Shown here piece by piece: positions 55,322-64,000 of a stretch of 64,000 nt of DNA. The number at the start of each line of letters is the position of its first letter. The first letter of the stretch is position 1. The position numbers and the translations under genes are program-made. The DNA comes from Pelagibius sp. (lineage in GTDB: Bacteria; Pseudomonadota; Alphaproteobacteria; Kiloniellales; Kiloniellaceae). The stretch lies in contig NZ_JANQKD010000016.1 in NCBI RefSeq assembly GCF_028281305.1, positions 1 through 64,000 of the forward strand, written 5' to 3'. The notes under the pieces were generated by a model. That model was not told the origin of the DNA, did not search any database, and saw only the letters and a program-made list of their open reading frames with translations.

Positions 55322-56470
55322 ATGACGTGGTCATCTCCCCTTTCCCGAACTCCCTTTCCCCGCGCTCTCTGCCGGACTCTGGCCGCGGCGGGGCTGCTGA
55401 TTGCAGCCGCCGGCCCGGCCCTGGCCGACATCCCCATAGCCACCGCCGGTCCCATGACCGGATCCCTGGCTGGTTTCGGCGAACAATTCCGCCATGGGGC
55501 CACCTTGGCCGTGCGCGACATCAACGCCCGCGGCGGCGTCCTCGGGGAAGAACTGACACTCACAATCGAAGACGATGTCTGCGATCCCAAGCAGGCGGTG
55601 GCGGTGGCCAACCGCCTGGTGGGCAAGGGTGTCGTCTTCGTCGCCGGGCATGCCTGTTCCGGCAGTTCGATCGCGGCCTCGAAGGTCTATGAGGAGGAAG
55701 GCCTCCTCATGATCTCCCCCGCCTCCACCGCCCCGGAGCTGACCGAGGACGGCAGCGACCTGGTGTTCCGCGTCTGCGGCCGCGACGATCAGCAGGCTGA
55801 GGTAGCAGCGGACTACATCCACCGCACCATGCCCGAGGCGCGGGTGGCGGTGCTGCACGACAAGTCCGCCTACGGCAAGGGTCTGGCCACGGAGACCCGC
55901 CGCAAGCTCGCCGCGCTCGGCCAGACCATCGCGCTCGATGAGGCCTACACCGCCGGCGAGAAGGACTACAGAGCCGTGGTGAGCAAGCTGAAGCAGGCCG
56001 ACATCGATCTCGTCTTCGTCGGCGGCTACCACACCGAGATCGGCCTCATGCTGCGCCAGGCCAAGACAGCCGGCCTGGAGGCGACCTTCATGGCGGGCGA
56101 CGGATTGATGAGTCCCGACTTCTGGGGCGTCTCAGGCGGCGAGGCCGAAGGCACGCTGATGACATTCTCGGCAGACCCGCGCAAGAACACGGCCGCCCGT
56201 GCGGTGGTCGAGCGCTTCGAAGCCGACGGCGTCGAGCCGGCGGGCTACACCCTCTATGCCTACGCGGCGGTGCAAGTCTGGGCGCAGGCTGCGGAGAAGG
56301 CCGGAAGCGTCGATCCGGAGGCGGTCGCAGCGGCGCTGCGAGCCCACGACTTCGCCAGTGTTCTCGGCGAGATTGTCTTCGACCGAAAGGGCGACGTCTC
56401 GGTTCCCGGCTACGTGGTCTATCGCTGGAGCGAAGGCAGCTACGACTACGCCTCGAAGCTGGAGGACTGA
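55322..56470 (+). CDS. LivK-like branched-chain amino-acid ABC binding protein
   Basis: This 382-residue periplasmic-binding protein (type 1 fold) has a signal peptide ending near AAAGPALA. The mature part starts DIPIATAGPMTGSLAGFGEQFRHG, typical of LivJ/LivK. Further landmarks are VFVAGHACSGSSIAASKVYEEEGLLMISPASTAPEL and VAVLHDKSAYGKGLATETRR. It likely binds a branched-chain amino acid or similar compound. No permease or ATPase genes are beside it, so it is an orphan binder in this window. Confidence 0.9.
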   Translation: MTWSSPLSRTPFPRALCRTLAAAGLLIAAAGPALADIPIATAGPMTGSLAGFGEQFRHGATLAVRDINARGGVLGEELTLTIEDDVCDPKQAVAVANRLVGKGVVFVAGHACSGSSIAASKVYEEEGLLMISPASTAPELTEDGSDLVFRVCGRDDQQAEVAADYIHRTMPEARVAVLHDKSAYGKGLATETRRKLAALGQTIALDEAYTAGEKDYRAVVSKLKQADIDLVFVGGYHTEIGLMLRQAKTAGLEATFMAGDGLMSPDFWGVSGGEAEGTLMTFSADPRKNTAARAVVERFEADGVEPAGYTLYAYAAVQVWAQAAEKAGSVDPEAVAAALRAHDFASVLGEIVFDRKGDVSVPGYVVYRWSEGSYDYASKLED

Positions 56471-56481
56471 CGGACCGGCAT

Positions 56482-56516
56482 GGCGGCGGGCCGTTGCGCG
56501 CAACGGGCCTGCCGCC
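56482..56516 (+). terminator. Strong hairpin between convergent genes
   Basis: GGCGGCGGGCCGTTGCG can fold on CGCAACGGGCCTGCCGCC with small internal mismatches. It lies 11 bases after the LivK-like stop and 20 before the end of the opposite gene, so it could terminate both. The T-tract is weak. Confidence 0.55.
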
Positions 56517-56536
56517 CCGTCTCTTGGGCCCACCCG

Positions 56537-57007
56537 CTAGACCGCCCGATGGACCACCTCGAAGCGCTCAAACAGCAGTTCGCTTTCATTCTCGTCAAAG
56601 GGCAGACCGATGACTTGCGAACGCCGGGCGAAATAGCGCCGATGCCCATCAAGCCACCAGGCAAGCGTGCGGTCGCCCTCGCCCTCGTCCCAGGCAAAGG
56701 CCTCGTCGACCGACATCAGGGGACCGCGACGTGTCTCGGTGGTTCTGATGGTGCAGCGCGGACGGCCCGAACCGTCCAGCACAATGAAGTGGGCACCGAC
56801 TTCCGGCAGAGTGTCGCCGTCAAGTTCCGCCTCCGCAACCCAACCGACGGTCGCCCGCTTGGGGCCCGAAACGACGAGCTCGGCAAGTTCATCCGCAAAG
56901 CCCGGCGAATCACCGAAATGAAAGGCTTCAATGATCGTCTCGGCCGGTAATCCCAGATCGGCCTTCACCCGTTCGCGATAAGCCGCCACCTCTTTCAGTT
57001 CGCCCAT
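56537..57007 (-). CDS. ASCH-domain protein
   Basis: This 156-residue protein has an ASCH fold (PUA-like). It has FGDSPGFADELAELVVSGPKRATVG, where the GxKxxT-like GPKRAT motif marks the family, and VGAHFIVLDGSGRPRCTIRTTE. ASCH proteins are linked to RNA binding; some hydrolyse N4-acetylcytidine. ATG 57007 is chosen for its GGAAAGG spacing, and an ATG two codons upstream is possible. It stands alone, divergent from the methyltransferase. Confidence 0.82.
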   Translation of the reverse strand: MGELKEVAAYRERVKADLGLPAETIIEAFHFGDSPGFADELAELVVSGPKRATVGWVAEAELDGDTLPEVGAHFIVLDGSGRPRCTIRTTETRRGPLMSVDEAFAWDEGEGDRTLAWWLDGHRRYFARRSQVIGLPFDENESELLFERFEVVHRAV

Positions 57008-57137
57008 GGGCATCCTTTCCCGGTGCCTGTCCTGTTGCTTGAGTGCGGCTTCTGCACAGCAGGATATCGCTCTTGAATCGTTTCGCAACACCCGCCATTA
57101 ACTGCTCGCTCCGCATCACCCGCAAAGAGGCGACCCC

Positions 57138-57899
57138 ATGCCCACCAAGCGCAAGACCGCCCTCAGCGACCGCGAGCTTTGGGACCAGAAGGCCGAGGAC
57201 TGGCATCGTCAGGTCGGCGACGACGGCGACCTCAACCGCCGCCTGAACAGCGACCCGGTGCTCTGGCGCTTCCTCGGCAGCATCGGCGGGCTGGACGTGC
57301 TCGACGCCGGCTGCGGCACCGGCTACCTCGCCCGCCAGCTGGCCCGCAAGGGCGCGCGGGTTACGGGGGTGGATCTTTCCGGAGAAATGATTGCCTTGGC
57401 GCGCCGATTGGCGTCCGCGCAAGGGCTTGGGATGACCTTGATGGAGGATGACTGCGCCGGCCTCTCCCGGATTGCCGATGCGAGCCAGGACCGCGTCGTC
57501 TCCAACTATGTGCTGCACGATGTGGCGGACCACCGCGCCGCGTTGCGATCCATTGCCCGGGTCCTGCGGCCGGGCGGTCGCGCGGCCCTGGTCTTTCTGC
57601 ACCCCTGCTTTCCGCTGGACGACGTCGGCAGTGACTCCGGTGAGGTGACCTACCGCTGGTCCTGGAGTTACTTCGACGAAGCCGCTGTCGAGGACCCGCC
57701 GTGGAACCACTTCACCTCGGTCTTCACCAGCTATCACCGGCCGCTCTCGGCCTATTGGCGGGCCATCGCCGAGAGCGGTCTCAGGGTCGTCGACTTCGAC
57801 GAGCCGGTCGCGCCGCCCGACGCCGATCTGCCGGCGGAGCGCCTGCGTTACCTGCGGATGCGGCCCAACTCGGTGGCCTTTCTGCTCGAGAAAGCCTGA
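57138..57899 (+). CDS. Class I SAM-dependent methyltransferase
   Basis: This 253-residue protein has motif I VLDAGCGTGYLARQLA (about 54-69), a following GVDLSGEM, and VVSNYVLHDVADHRAALRSIARVLRPGGRA. This is the Methyltransf_11/25 pattern seen in small-molecule and quinone methyltransferases. The substrate is unknown. It ends 30 bases before tRNA-Pro on the opposite strand. Confidence 0.85.
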   Translation: MPTKRKTALSDRELWDQKAEDWHRQVGDDGDLNRRLNSDPVLWRFLGSIGGLDVLDAGCGTGYLARQLARKGARVTGVDLSGEMIALARRLASAQGLGMTLMEDDCAGLSRIADASQDRVVSNYVLHDVADHRAALRSIARVLRPGGRAALVFLHPCFPLDDVGSDSGEVTYRWSWSYFDEAAVEDPPWNHFTSVFTSYHRPLSAYWRAIAESGLRVVDFDEPVAPPDADLPAERLRYLRMRPNSVAFLLEKA

Positions 57900-57928
57900 C
57901 CGGAAGCGGCGGCGACGGTCGTCGGCTT

Positions 57929-58006
<78 letters not shown>

Positions 58007-58232
58007 GACCGCCGGCAAGCTAAGCAGTCTTGCAGGCTTTCGCAATGGCAAAGCAGAAGAAGCAACCGCCACGTCGAGGGTATCGGGCGCAACACGTCTT
58101 GGGTGTCAGGACCGGGCGTCTTGGGCCGCGCTTGGGGGCCACCGTGAGCCAGCTTGCAGTGGGCAGTTCAATGCACTTAATCTCAAGTTGTGCCTCTGTT
58201 TGGGAGCTTGCACGGGGTGGGACAGCGAATTC

Positions 58233-59315
58233 ATGAGTGCGAGAGGACACGAAGGGCTCAAGGTTCTTATCGTCGGCAACGTCTTTGGGCGAGACTTTGG
58301 CGCTGATTTTTACATGATCATGCCCAAGCTGTTGCACGGCTTCATCAGGCTCGGCTGCAATGTAAATGTCTTCAACGACCGTGAAGTAGCGCGTGCATCA
58401 ACCCCTATTCTCTCTACCATAACGGGTGGCATGGCGGCCAACCGCAAACTGATCGCAAGCTGTCGGAACTTTCGGCCGGACCTGCTCCTGCTTGGCCACT
58501 GCGAACTGATTCAGAACGCGACGCTCGCCGAAATCCGGTACGAGAACCCGGATTTGCGTATCGCCTACCGCAATGTCGACGCTCTAACGGATGCCGCAAA
58601 CCGCAGCCGACTGGCGCGACGCGCCGATGTTGCCGATGGGATCTTCGTGACCACCGCGGCGCCTATCCACGGCCTTTTGGCCGAGAAAGCGGCAAAGGTC
58701 CACTTCATCCCCAATCCGGTCGATCTCGCCATAGATACCGGGCGCGCCTTCGCCCACAGCGACCAGGACTACGATGTCTTCTTCGCCGTCGGCGTGAGAG
58801 ACCACCGCGTCGACGTCGTCGAACAGGCGGTCAGCCGAGTGCCCCAGCTGCGCGCCGACATCCGCTGCAATCCCGGCAAGCCGCCGGTCTTCGGTGCCGG
58901 ATACCTAGCCGCTCTGACGAACGCGCGAATGGGAATCAGCATCAGCCGACCTGACGACGTCTATCTCTACGCTTCCGACCGCATGAGCCAATTGCTGGGC
59001 AATGGCCTGCTCACCTTTGTCTCTCGAACCACTGGCTTTCAGGACCTGTTTGGCGAAGAGCAGGTCGTCTTTTTCAGCAGCCTGGATGAGATCGTAGACA
59101 AGCTGCGCCACTTCGCGCGCAACAATGACCAGCGCCGCGCAATCGCAAAGGCCGGCTGGGCCGCCGCCCATTCGATGTTTGCGTCCGATCTCGTAGCGAA
59201 CTACATCCTAGAGCGCAGCTTCGGGGAACAGCCTTCAGAGACCTATCCTTGGCAACAAGAGACATCGACGCCAGTAGCCTCGGCACAGCGGCCAAACGAG
59301 TCCATGCTGCGCTGA
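58233..59315 (+). CDS. Glycosyltransferase, GT-B type
   Basis: This 360-residue protein has GT-B features. The N-terminal domain opens with a strand-loop (KVLIVGNVFGRDFGADFYMIMPKLLHGF), and VHFIPNPVD near residue 165 is the domain-joining motif. The C-terminal nucleotide-sugar region has GISISRPDDVYLYASDRMSQLLGNGLLTFVSRTTGF, resembling CgeB/Glyco_trans_1_2 families. The sugar and acceptor are unknown. ATG 58233 has only a weak ribosome site. Base composition is a little lower in GC than the neighbours. It overlaps the next gene by 67 bases. Confidence 0.75.
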   Translation: MSARGHEGLKVLIVGNVFGRDFGADFYMIMPKLLHGFIRLGCNVNVFNDREVARASTPILSTITGGMAANRKLIASCRNFRPDLLLLGHCELIQNATLAEIRYENPDLRIAYRNVDALTDAANRSRLARRADVADGIFVTTAAPIHGLLAEKAAKVHFIPNPVDLAIDTGRAFAHSDQDYDVFFAVGVRDHRVDVVEQAVSRVPQLRADIRCNPGKPPVFGAGYLAALTNARMGISISRPDDVYLYASDRMSQLLGNGLLTFVSRTTGFQDLFGEEQVVFFSSLDEIVDKLRHFARNNDQRRAIAKAGWAAAHSMFASDLVANYILERSFGEQPSETYPWQQETSTPVASAQRPNESMLR

Positions 59316-60490
59316 TCCGCGACCACGTCGTCACTGCAGTTTATGTCGTCATCCTATGCGCGAGTTTCGTTCTTGAGACTCGTGGACACCGCAGCCTGCT
59401 CTACTTTCTGGCCCTGCCGGTGTTTCTACTCTACCTCCACGCCAATCAACCGCGTTGGCTCTGGAATGCCAGGATCGTGCAAATTGCAGCAGTCTACATC
59501 GCTTACTTCTTCCTGTCGGCAGCCTGGAGCAACGGTCTTGGCTGGCTAGCAATGGCGGATCTGCTGCGCGTCGGCCTGCTCGTCTTCCTGTTCTTCGCGG
59601 TCACGGTGCTCCTGGCGGTCAACGAGGATGCCTTCGAAAGCCGGCTGTTCCGATGGTTCTGCCTGGTCGGCGGTGCCAGTCTGATCTTGGTGTTCCTCAT
59701 TCAGTTGCCCGCCCTCGACAAGGATCACTGGAGACTGGCTGGATTCGGCCGTGCGGCACAGCCGGTCATCGGGTCAACTCTTTTCGGTTTCATCTTCCTG
59801 GTGGCGGGATTAGCCTTGCTTCCCCAGGCAAGCGGCAAAGGCGAACGCGTTTTGTGGCTGGTCATCATGGCGCTCTGTGCGGCGTTCATCTTGATGGCGT
59901 CCAGCCGTGGTCCGCTCCTGGCGTTGGCCGCGGCTTTGTGCAGCGCATTTGCCCTGGCGCACCGCCGCCTTGCGATCGCCGTCGTCGGCCTCCTGGGGGC
60001 CGCCATTCTGGTCGGCCTTTCCGTCGATTTCAGACCGGTTTCTGAGCTCTTCGCCAGGGGATCCAGCGGACACATCGCCCTCTGGCAACAAGCGCTTCAG
60101 GCTATCGCCGAGCGGCCCTGGTTCGGTCATGGCAGCCTGGTGGAGATCAGCTTCGAAGGTAAACATGGGCTATCCCGCTCGCCACACAATCTATTGCTCG
60201 CCAATCATCTTTACGGCGGCGTGCCGGCCACGCTTCTGCTTGGAGCGCTCTTCGCCGCTGGCGCCGCGGGTGCCCTGAGGGTCGCGCGCGAAGGTAAGCC
60301 GATCTACCTCGTGCTCCTGGTCTTCGGGTTTGTGGCGGCGCTGTTCGACACCCGCACACTGGTGCAGAACCTCGGCCGGGAATGGATCACTATCTGGCTT
60401 CCCCTGGCTCTGCTGGCGGGCCACATGATTCGCGCCCAGCGCACGCACTCCCCAGCACCGGGTGAAAAGACCGCCGGCCCAACGCCCTAG
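59249..60490 (+). CDS. O-antigen ligase/Wzy-like membrane protein
   Basis: This 413-residue protein has about ten membrane segments. A larger periplasmic loop near residues 265-320 carries HIALWQQALQAIAERPWFGHG and RSPHNLLLANHLYGGV, the Wzy_C signature of O-antigen ligases and polymerases (PHN...). It should ligate or polymerise a polyprenyl-linked glycan in the inner membrane. The only usable start is TTG 59249, inside the previous gene, since no in-frame ATG comes before 59552. The overlap suggests translational coupling. Confidence 0.8.
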   Translation: MATRDIDASSLGTAAKRVHAALIRDHVVTAVYVVILCASFVLETRGHRSLLYFLALPVFLLYLHANQPRWLWNARIVQIAAVYIAYFFLSAAWSNGLGWLAMADLLRVGLLVFLFFAVTVLLAVNEDAFESRLFRWFCLVGGASLILVFLIQLPALDKDHWRLAGFGRAAQPVIGSTLFGFIFLVAGLALLPQASGKGERVLWLVIMALCAAFILMASSRGPLLALAAALCSAFALAHRRLAIAVVGLLGAAILVGLSVDFRPVSELFARGSSGHIALWQQALQAIAERPWFGHGSLVEISFEGKHGLSRSPHNLLLANHLYGGVPATLLLGALFAAGAAGALRVAREGKPIYLVLLVFGFVAALFDTRTLVQNLGREWITIWLPLALLAGHMIRAQRTHSPAPGEKTAGPTP

Positions 60491-60802
60491 CGAACCGGCG
60501 GTGCTGCCTTCTCGACCGGCTAGAGGACCATGCGGTCGACGCTGCCGCGCGGACTGACCGCGCCGAAACCTTCAAGCCCAGGGCTCCCCTGCTGGTTGCA
60601 GAAGCGGCCTCCGGCACTGCTTTAGGCCGGAAAGTCTCCCAGGTTCTGGGGCGCCGCACGCAACAAAACCACAGAAAATGAGGCAAAAAAGGGCTGGTGG
60701 TTCACGCTGCGCCTTTCTTTCTCGCAACTTTCAGGATATTAGGGGGCGTGGGAGAGTCGCCTCTATTCGACCGCCGGGGGGGTGGGGCGAAAGGCAGGGG
60801 CC
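60491..60802. other. 312-base gap ahead of the barrel protein gene
   Basis: No convincing gene is seen. A small stem CGGCCT/AGGCCG (60605-60610, 60624-60629) without a T-tract lies after the ligase gene. A lower-GC stretch near 60660-60750 may carry the promoter of the next gene, including GATATT near 60733, but I cannot define both boxes. Confidence 0.4.
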
Positions 60803-62914
60803 ATGCGTAAGGGAAGACGTGGCAACAAGGGAGCCACGCCCGGTTTTGGTGTGTGCGGCCGGTGCAGGGCCGGTCAGAGTGCTTTTCACCCGCGGACCTT
60901 GTGGGGTCCGGTGCTGGGCAGCGCTATGCTGGCGGCCGGATTTCTGTTTGGTGCGTCCGTGTCCTGGGCTCAGGACTGGGTGCCGGAGTTGCAGCGCGCC
61001 GAAGGCGAGGCCCGCGGCCGGAATGATCCTTTTGTCATCTCGCTGCCGCCCGACCTGGACGCGGGTGTATACGACCGTCTGGCGGTCGAGATCGACGATA
61101 TCGACATGACCGCCTTCGCCACCACAGGGCCCGGCCAGATCACGATCAGCCCGCCCGAAGCCCTCAGCACGGGCCAGCACACGGTGCGCCTGATAGAGCG
61201 GGGCGAGGACGGCAGCATCCTGGAGCGCGGCGTCTGGGTCGTTGAAGTCCGCTTCTCCGATCTGGTGCGCGACTTCTCCGTCAACGCGGACCTGGCCGGC
61301 GAGGTCAACGGCCGGGTGCTGGACGGCGGCCTCGACACGCCCCCGCAGCACGTGACCGGTGAAAGCGGCGGCAACCTGGAAGCCTCCGCCGGCGACGAGA
61401 ACTGGCGCGTCTCTGTACAAAGCAACTACATCTACAACTCGCAGCTTGAGCTGGGCCTGAACGACCGCAACCTGGATCTGGGCGAGTACCGCATCGACGG
61501 CGACTTTCAGAACGAGGACTTCTTCGCCGGACTTACCGCCGGCAACCACGACACCGGCATCGAAAGCCTGATCATGTCGGCCTTCAACCGCCGCGGCGTC
61601 TCGATCCGGGCCGGCACCGCGGACGACCGTCTCAGTGCGACCGGTTTCGTTCTGCGCACCGAATCCATTGTCGGTACGCGCCATGTCCTGGGGATCAGCC
61701 ACGACGAGGAGCGCATCGAAGGGGCATCCATCTCCGTCCGGCCGATCGAGGCGCTGCAGGACAACATCCTGCTGACCGGCGTCTACTACAGCGGCGAAGG
61801 CAGTGACGGCGGCTTCGGCATCGGCACCGAGGAGGTTATCAACGAAGGCGACGGCTGGTCCGTCGCCGCCGATACCCTCTGGTTCGACGAAAGCCTGCGC
61901 CTGCGCGGCGAGTTTGCCGAGGCCAGCTTTGACTTCGATGGCAAGGACGTCGGCTTCGATGCGGAGACGGCAAACGCCTACTCCGTCCTCGCCTCCGTCG
62001 AACCGCTGCGCGGCACAACCTTGGACGGCAGTGTCGTGAACTGGACGGTTAGCGCCCAGCGCGAGCAGGTCGACACCTTCTTCCAGAGCCTCGCCAATCC
62101 GTCCATCCAGGCGGACCGGGAGACGACCTCAGTCTTTACGGACTTCTTCTGGGACCAGTTCGCTGCGCAGCTTCGCGTCGACCATCAGTTGAACAACGTC
62201 GACGATCTGGATTTCCTGGCAACCGACCGCATTCTCAACGGTTACTTCAACGGGACCTACACACCCTATGTGGAGCCCTCAGAAGACGGCAGCCTGCCGT
62301 GGTTCGGGCAACCCTTCTTCGGCGTGACCGCTTCGGTCACCGACATCAACAGGGTCGAGCGGTCGGTGGACTTCCCGGAAGATGACGCCAACAACATTAG
62401 CAAGTCGCTCACCCTCAACACCGGGTCCAACTACGAGACCTGGAGTTGGAACCTGTCGCACACGATCTACACCTTCGACGACGAGATCAACGTCAGCAAC
62501 GACAGCATCAACAACACGACCGGTCTGAGCGGCTACTTCCTGATCGACGACTGGCTGACCCTGTCGCCCAGCGTCCAATACGACGTCTTTGAAGACACGG
62601 ATAGCGGTAAGGCCAACAGGACCATCAACCTGGGAATTGCAACGGATATCACAGTGATCCCCGACACCCTGGCGGCCAGCTTCTCCTACAATATGAACGT
62701 TCGGACCGGCGACGGCGACACACCGGACACCAGCAGCCTGAGCGGCGAAGTTGTCTGGACCCTGCGGCAGCCCGACGTCAACACGTTGGGCATTGCCCTG
62801 GCCTTCAACGGCTTCATCCAGGAAACGCGGAATGACGACTTCGTCAGCCCGGAGGACGATGTGCAGTATCAGGCCTTCACCACGCTCCGGCTGTCGCTGC
62901 CGGTGAGTTATTGA
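60803..62914 (+). CDS. Exported protein with probable outer-membrane beta-barrel
   Basis: This 703-residue protein starts at ATG 60803 after GCAGGGG. A long basic N-terminus (MRKGRRGNKGA) leads to a hydrophobic segment ending SVSWAQD, a likely signal peptide. Residues about 75-150 look like an Ig-type periplasmic domain (GQITISPPEALSTGQHTVRLIE). The rest is a long run of alternating strand patterns, including FSYNMNVRTGDGDTP, and ends in aromatic ...LRLSLPVSY. This is the style of an outer-membrane barrel, although the last residue is Y, not F. No family is recognised. Confidence 0.65.
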   Translation: MRKGRRGNKGATPGFGVCGRCRAGQSAFHPRTLWGPVLGSAMLAAGFLFGASVSWAQDWVPELQRAEGEARGRNDPFVISLPPDLDAGVYDRLAVEIDDIDMTAFATTGPGQITISPPEALSTGQHTVRLIERGEDGSILERGVWVVEVRFSDLVRDFSVNADLAGEVNGRVLDGGLDTPPQHVTGESGGNLEASAGDENWRVSVQSNYIYNSQLELGLNDRNLDLGEYRIDGDFQNEDFFAGLTAGNHDTGIESLIMSAFNRRGVSIRAGTADDRLSATGFVLRTESIVGTRHVLGISHDEERIEGASISVRPIEALQDNILLTGVYYSGEGSDGGFGIGTEEVINEGDGWSVAADTLWFDESLRLRGEFAEASFDFDGKDVGFDAETANAYSVLASVEPLRGTTLDGSVVNWTVSAQREQVDTFFQSLANPSIQADRETTSVFTDFFWDQFAAQLRVDHQLNNVDDLDFLATDRILNGYFNGTYTPYVEPSEDGSLPWFGQPFFGVTASVTDINRVERSVDFPEDDANNISKSLTLNTGSNYETWSWNLSHTIYTFDDEINVSNDSINNTTGLSGYFLIDDWLTLSPSVQYDVFEDTDSGKANRTINLGIATDITVIPDTLAASFSYNMNVRTGDGDTPDTSSLSGEVVWTLRQPDVNTLGIALAFNGFIQETRNDDFVSPEDDVQYQAFTTLRLSLPVSY

Positions 62915-62925
62915 GGGTGCGGGTT

Positions 62926-64000
62926 ATGATGAGATCGATTGTTGCTTTTGTTGCCTTGCTGGTCACCGTTCTCTGCGTGACCTGGGGGGCATCGACAGCC
63001 CAGGCACAGGTGATCATCACCGTTGATCCGACGCCGAACCAAGCGGCGATCGGATTGCAAGGTACGTCCAGCGTGACCATCATCTGGCGCGTCAACCGAA
63101 CGGCAACGCCGGCCGGCACCCTTTCCTCACCGAATGCCCAGCTTTCTGTTGCAGGCGTTGGTGCAGGCACACTTGGCGGGACTTTCTCGCGTGCTTTCCC
63201 CGGTGGTGGCGGTATCCAGTCCGCAACTTTCGTGGAGACCCTGCTGATACCGCAGGCCTTGGCATTCCGCGCTGCCAAATCCGGCGCTCCGATCCTGGTA
63301 TCGCGGACCTTCTCTGACAACACCGGTCCTTTTTCAGATACCGGCACAGCAGCACTGTTTCCCGGAGGGCCGGGCTCGGAGCCCTTCTCCATACGGCGGC
63401 TCGATCTCACCTTCGATGACCGCTCACGCGTGCGGGTGCTCGCTAAGGGCAGCCGGCTGCGCGCGATTGCAGAGATCAACACCACCGGATCCGGCCTGAT
63501 CGTCGGGCAGTGGGAGATCGCACCGGCAACCACAACGTCGGGGGCGCCTGTCTTCCGCCCGCTCGCCCTGGTGCGCCAGAACGTCGCCGGCGGCCGGCGG
63601 GTGTTCATCACCAGTCCGCCCCTGCCGACGCGCTTTGAGGGCACCAACCTCGTGCGGCTCAACATCACCGACCCCGCGACCGTCTTCGATGAACCCGAAC
63701 TGCAGTACTACGTAACGCCGGAGAGCCCCCTGCCTGAGCGCCAGGAACCGCGGCTGCTGCTGATGACCAGCCCCAGCCCGGGAATTCCGCTGACCCTGAC
63801 GACGCGCTTCGCCTGGCAGGCCGTGCCCGGCGCCAAAGCCTATAAGCTGGAGTTCTTTCCAGCCCTTCCCGTCCGGGACGAACCGCCGTCCCAGGACGAG
63901 GTCGTCGCCAGCCTGCCGCTGGACCCGGGCCCGGACCCTCAACCTGCGCCGGCGGCGGGACCTCTCACAGGGATTGTGCTGCCTGGCGCGGTCACCGAAA
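62926..64000 (+). CDS. Secreted protein with FN3-like segment (partial, cut by window end)
   Basis: An open frame of 358 codons starts at ATG 62926, 11 bases after the barrel gene, with GAGGGTGCGGG upstream. The signal peptide MMRSIVAFVALLVTVLCVTW ends near STAQAQ. The first 200 residues are Gly/Thr/Ser-rich and strand-like (VIITVDPTPNQAAIGLQGTS, then SVTIIWRVNR). Near residue 300, FAWQAVPGAKAYKLEFF matches the core of fibronectin-type domains seen in FecR-like and cell-surface proteins. It likely works with the barrel protein outside the inner membrane. The C-terminus is outside the window. Confidence 0.7.
   Translation, partial: MMRSIVAFVALLVTVLCVTWGASTAQAQVIITVDPTPNQAAIGLQGTSSVTIIWRVNRTATPAGTLSSPNAQLSVAGVGAGTLGGTFSRAFPGGGGIQSATFVETLLIPQALAFRAAKSGAPILVSRTFSDNTGPFSDTGTAALFPGGPGSEPFSIRRLDLTFDDRSRVRVLAKGSRLRAIAEINTTGSGLIVGQWEIAPATTTSGAPVFRPLALVRQNVAGGRRVFITSPPLPTRFEGTNLVRLNITDPATVFDEPELQYYVTPESPLPERQEPRLLLMTSPSPGIPLTLTTRFAWQAVPGAKAYKLEFFPALPVRDEPPSQDEVVASLPLDPGPDPQPAPAAGPLTGIVLPGAVTE

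Noticed and set aside
58045-58236. A 63-codon frame ahead of the glycosyltransferase, overlapping its start by four bases
   Set aside because: The peptide is Arg/Gly-rich with no ribosome site or domain, and the overlap can arise by chance.

Overview
The window is high-GC, densely coded DNA from a free-living alphaproteobacterium. A Rhodospirillales-type lineage is my inference. It rests on an alphaproteobacterial NDUFS4-type complex I subunit, an aapJQMP general amino-acid transporter, a Caulobacter-style cpa/tad pilus locus and a SUF operon that combines sufU, sufT and sufA. I see no insertion sequence, integrase, prophage, CRISPR array or rRNA. Two tRNA genes are present: Arg-TCT and Pro-TGG.

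Layout. 1-4974: the distal part of a SUF iron-sulfur operon, from the end of sufB through sufC, sufD, sufS, sufU, sufT and sufA. 5086-10147: a methyltransferase-like protein, a PAP2 membrane phosphatase, a GT-C (STT3-like) membrane glycosyltransferase and a polyprenyl-phosphate-type GT2. Together these look like a lipid-linked glycan module. 10379-19233: a type IVc (Flp/Tad) pilus operon, flp-cpaA-cpaB-cpaC-cpaD-cpaE-cpaF-tadB-tadC. 19283-24827: a cardiolipin synthase, a six-PAS hybrid histidine kinase and a small protein. 24846-31997 (minus strand): a dipeptide/oligopeptide ABC transporter with a fused double ATPase, and a SPOR-domain protein downstream. 32626-39719: a hydrolase-OsmC fusion, a NUDIX hydrolase, cysteine synthase, an alanyl-tRNA editing protein, mercaptopyruvate sulfurtransferase, a double GNAT protein and a radical SAM protein. 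39853-44168 (minus strand): aapJQMP. 44585-48991: metC, hisI and the molybdate transporter modABC.

49092-53997 is the least explained part of the window. It holds several short unknown proteins, a proline-rich reading frame built on tandem repeats, and a likely operon of a 28-codon Cys-rich reading frame, a lipoprotein of unknown family, a small amphipathic protein and a large patatin-like phospholipase. A tiny second lipoprotein follows. 54042-57899: tRNA-Arg, the complex I subunit, a VOC protein, a LivK-like binding protein, an ASCH protein and a methyltransferase. 57930-64000: tRNA-Pro, a glycosyltransferase overlapping an O-antigen-ligase-like membrane protein, a 703-residue protein with a probable outer-membrane beta-barrel, and a secreted protein cut off by the window end.

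Main leads for novelty are the lipoprotein/patatin cluster (50379-53618), an extra copy of the N-terminal helical domain in the pilus ATPase CpaF, the placement of a lipid-linked glycosylation module directly upstream of the pilin gene, and the barrel plus secreted-protein pair at the right edge. All functions are inferred from reading the sequence. No database search was run.
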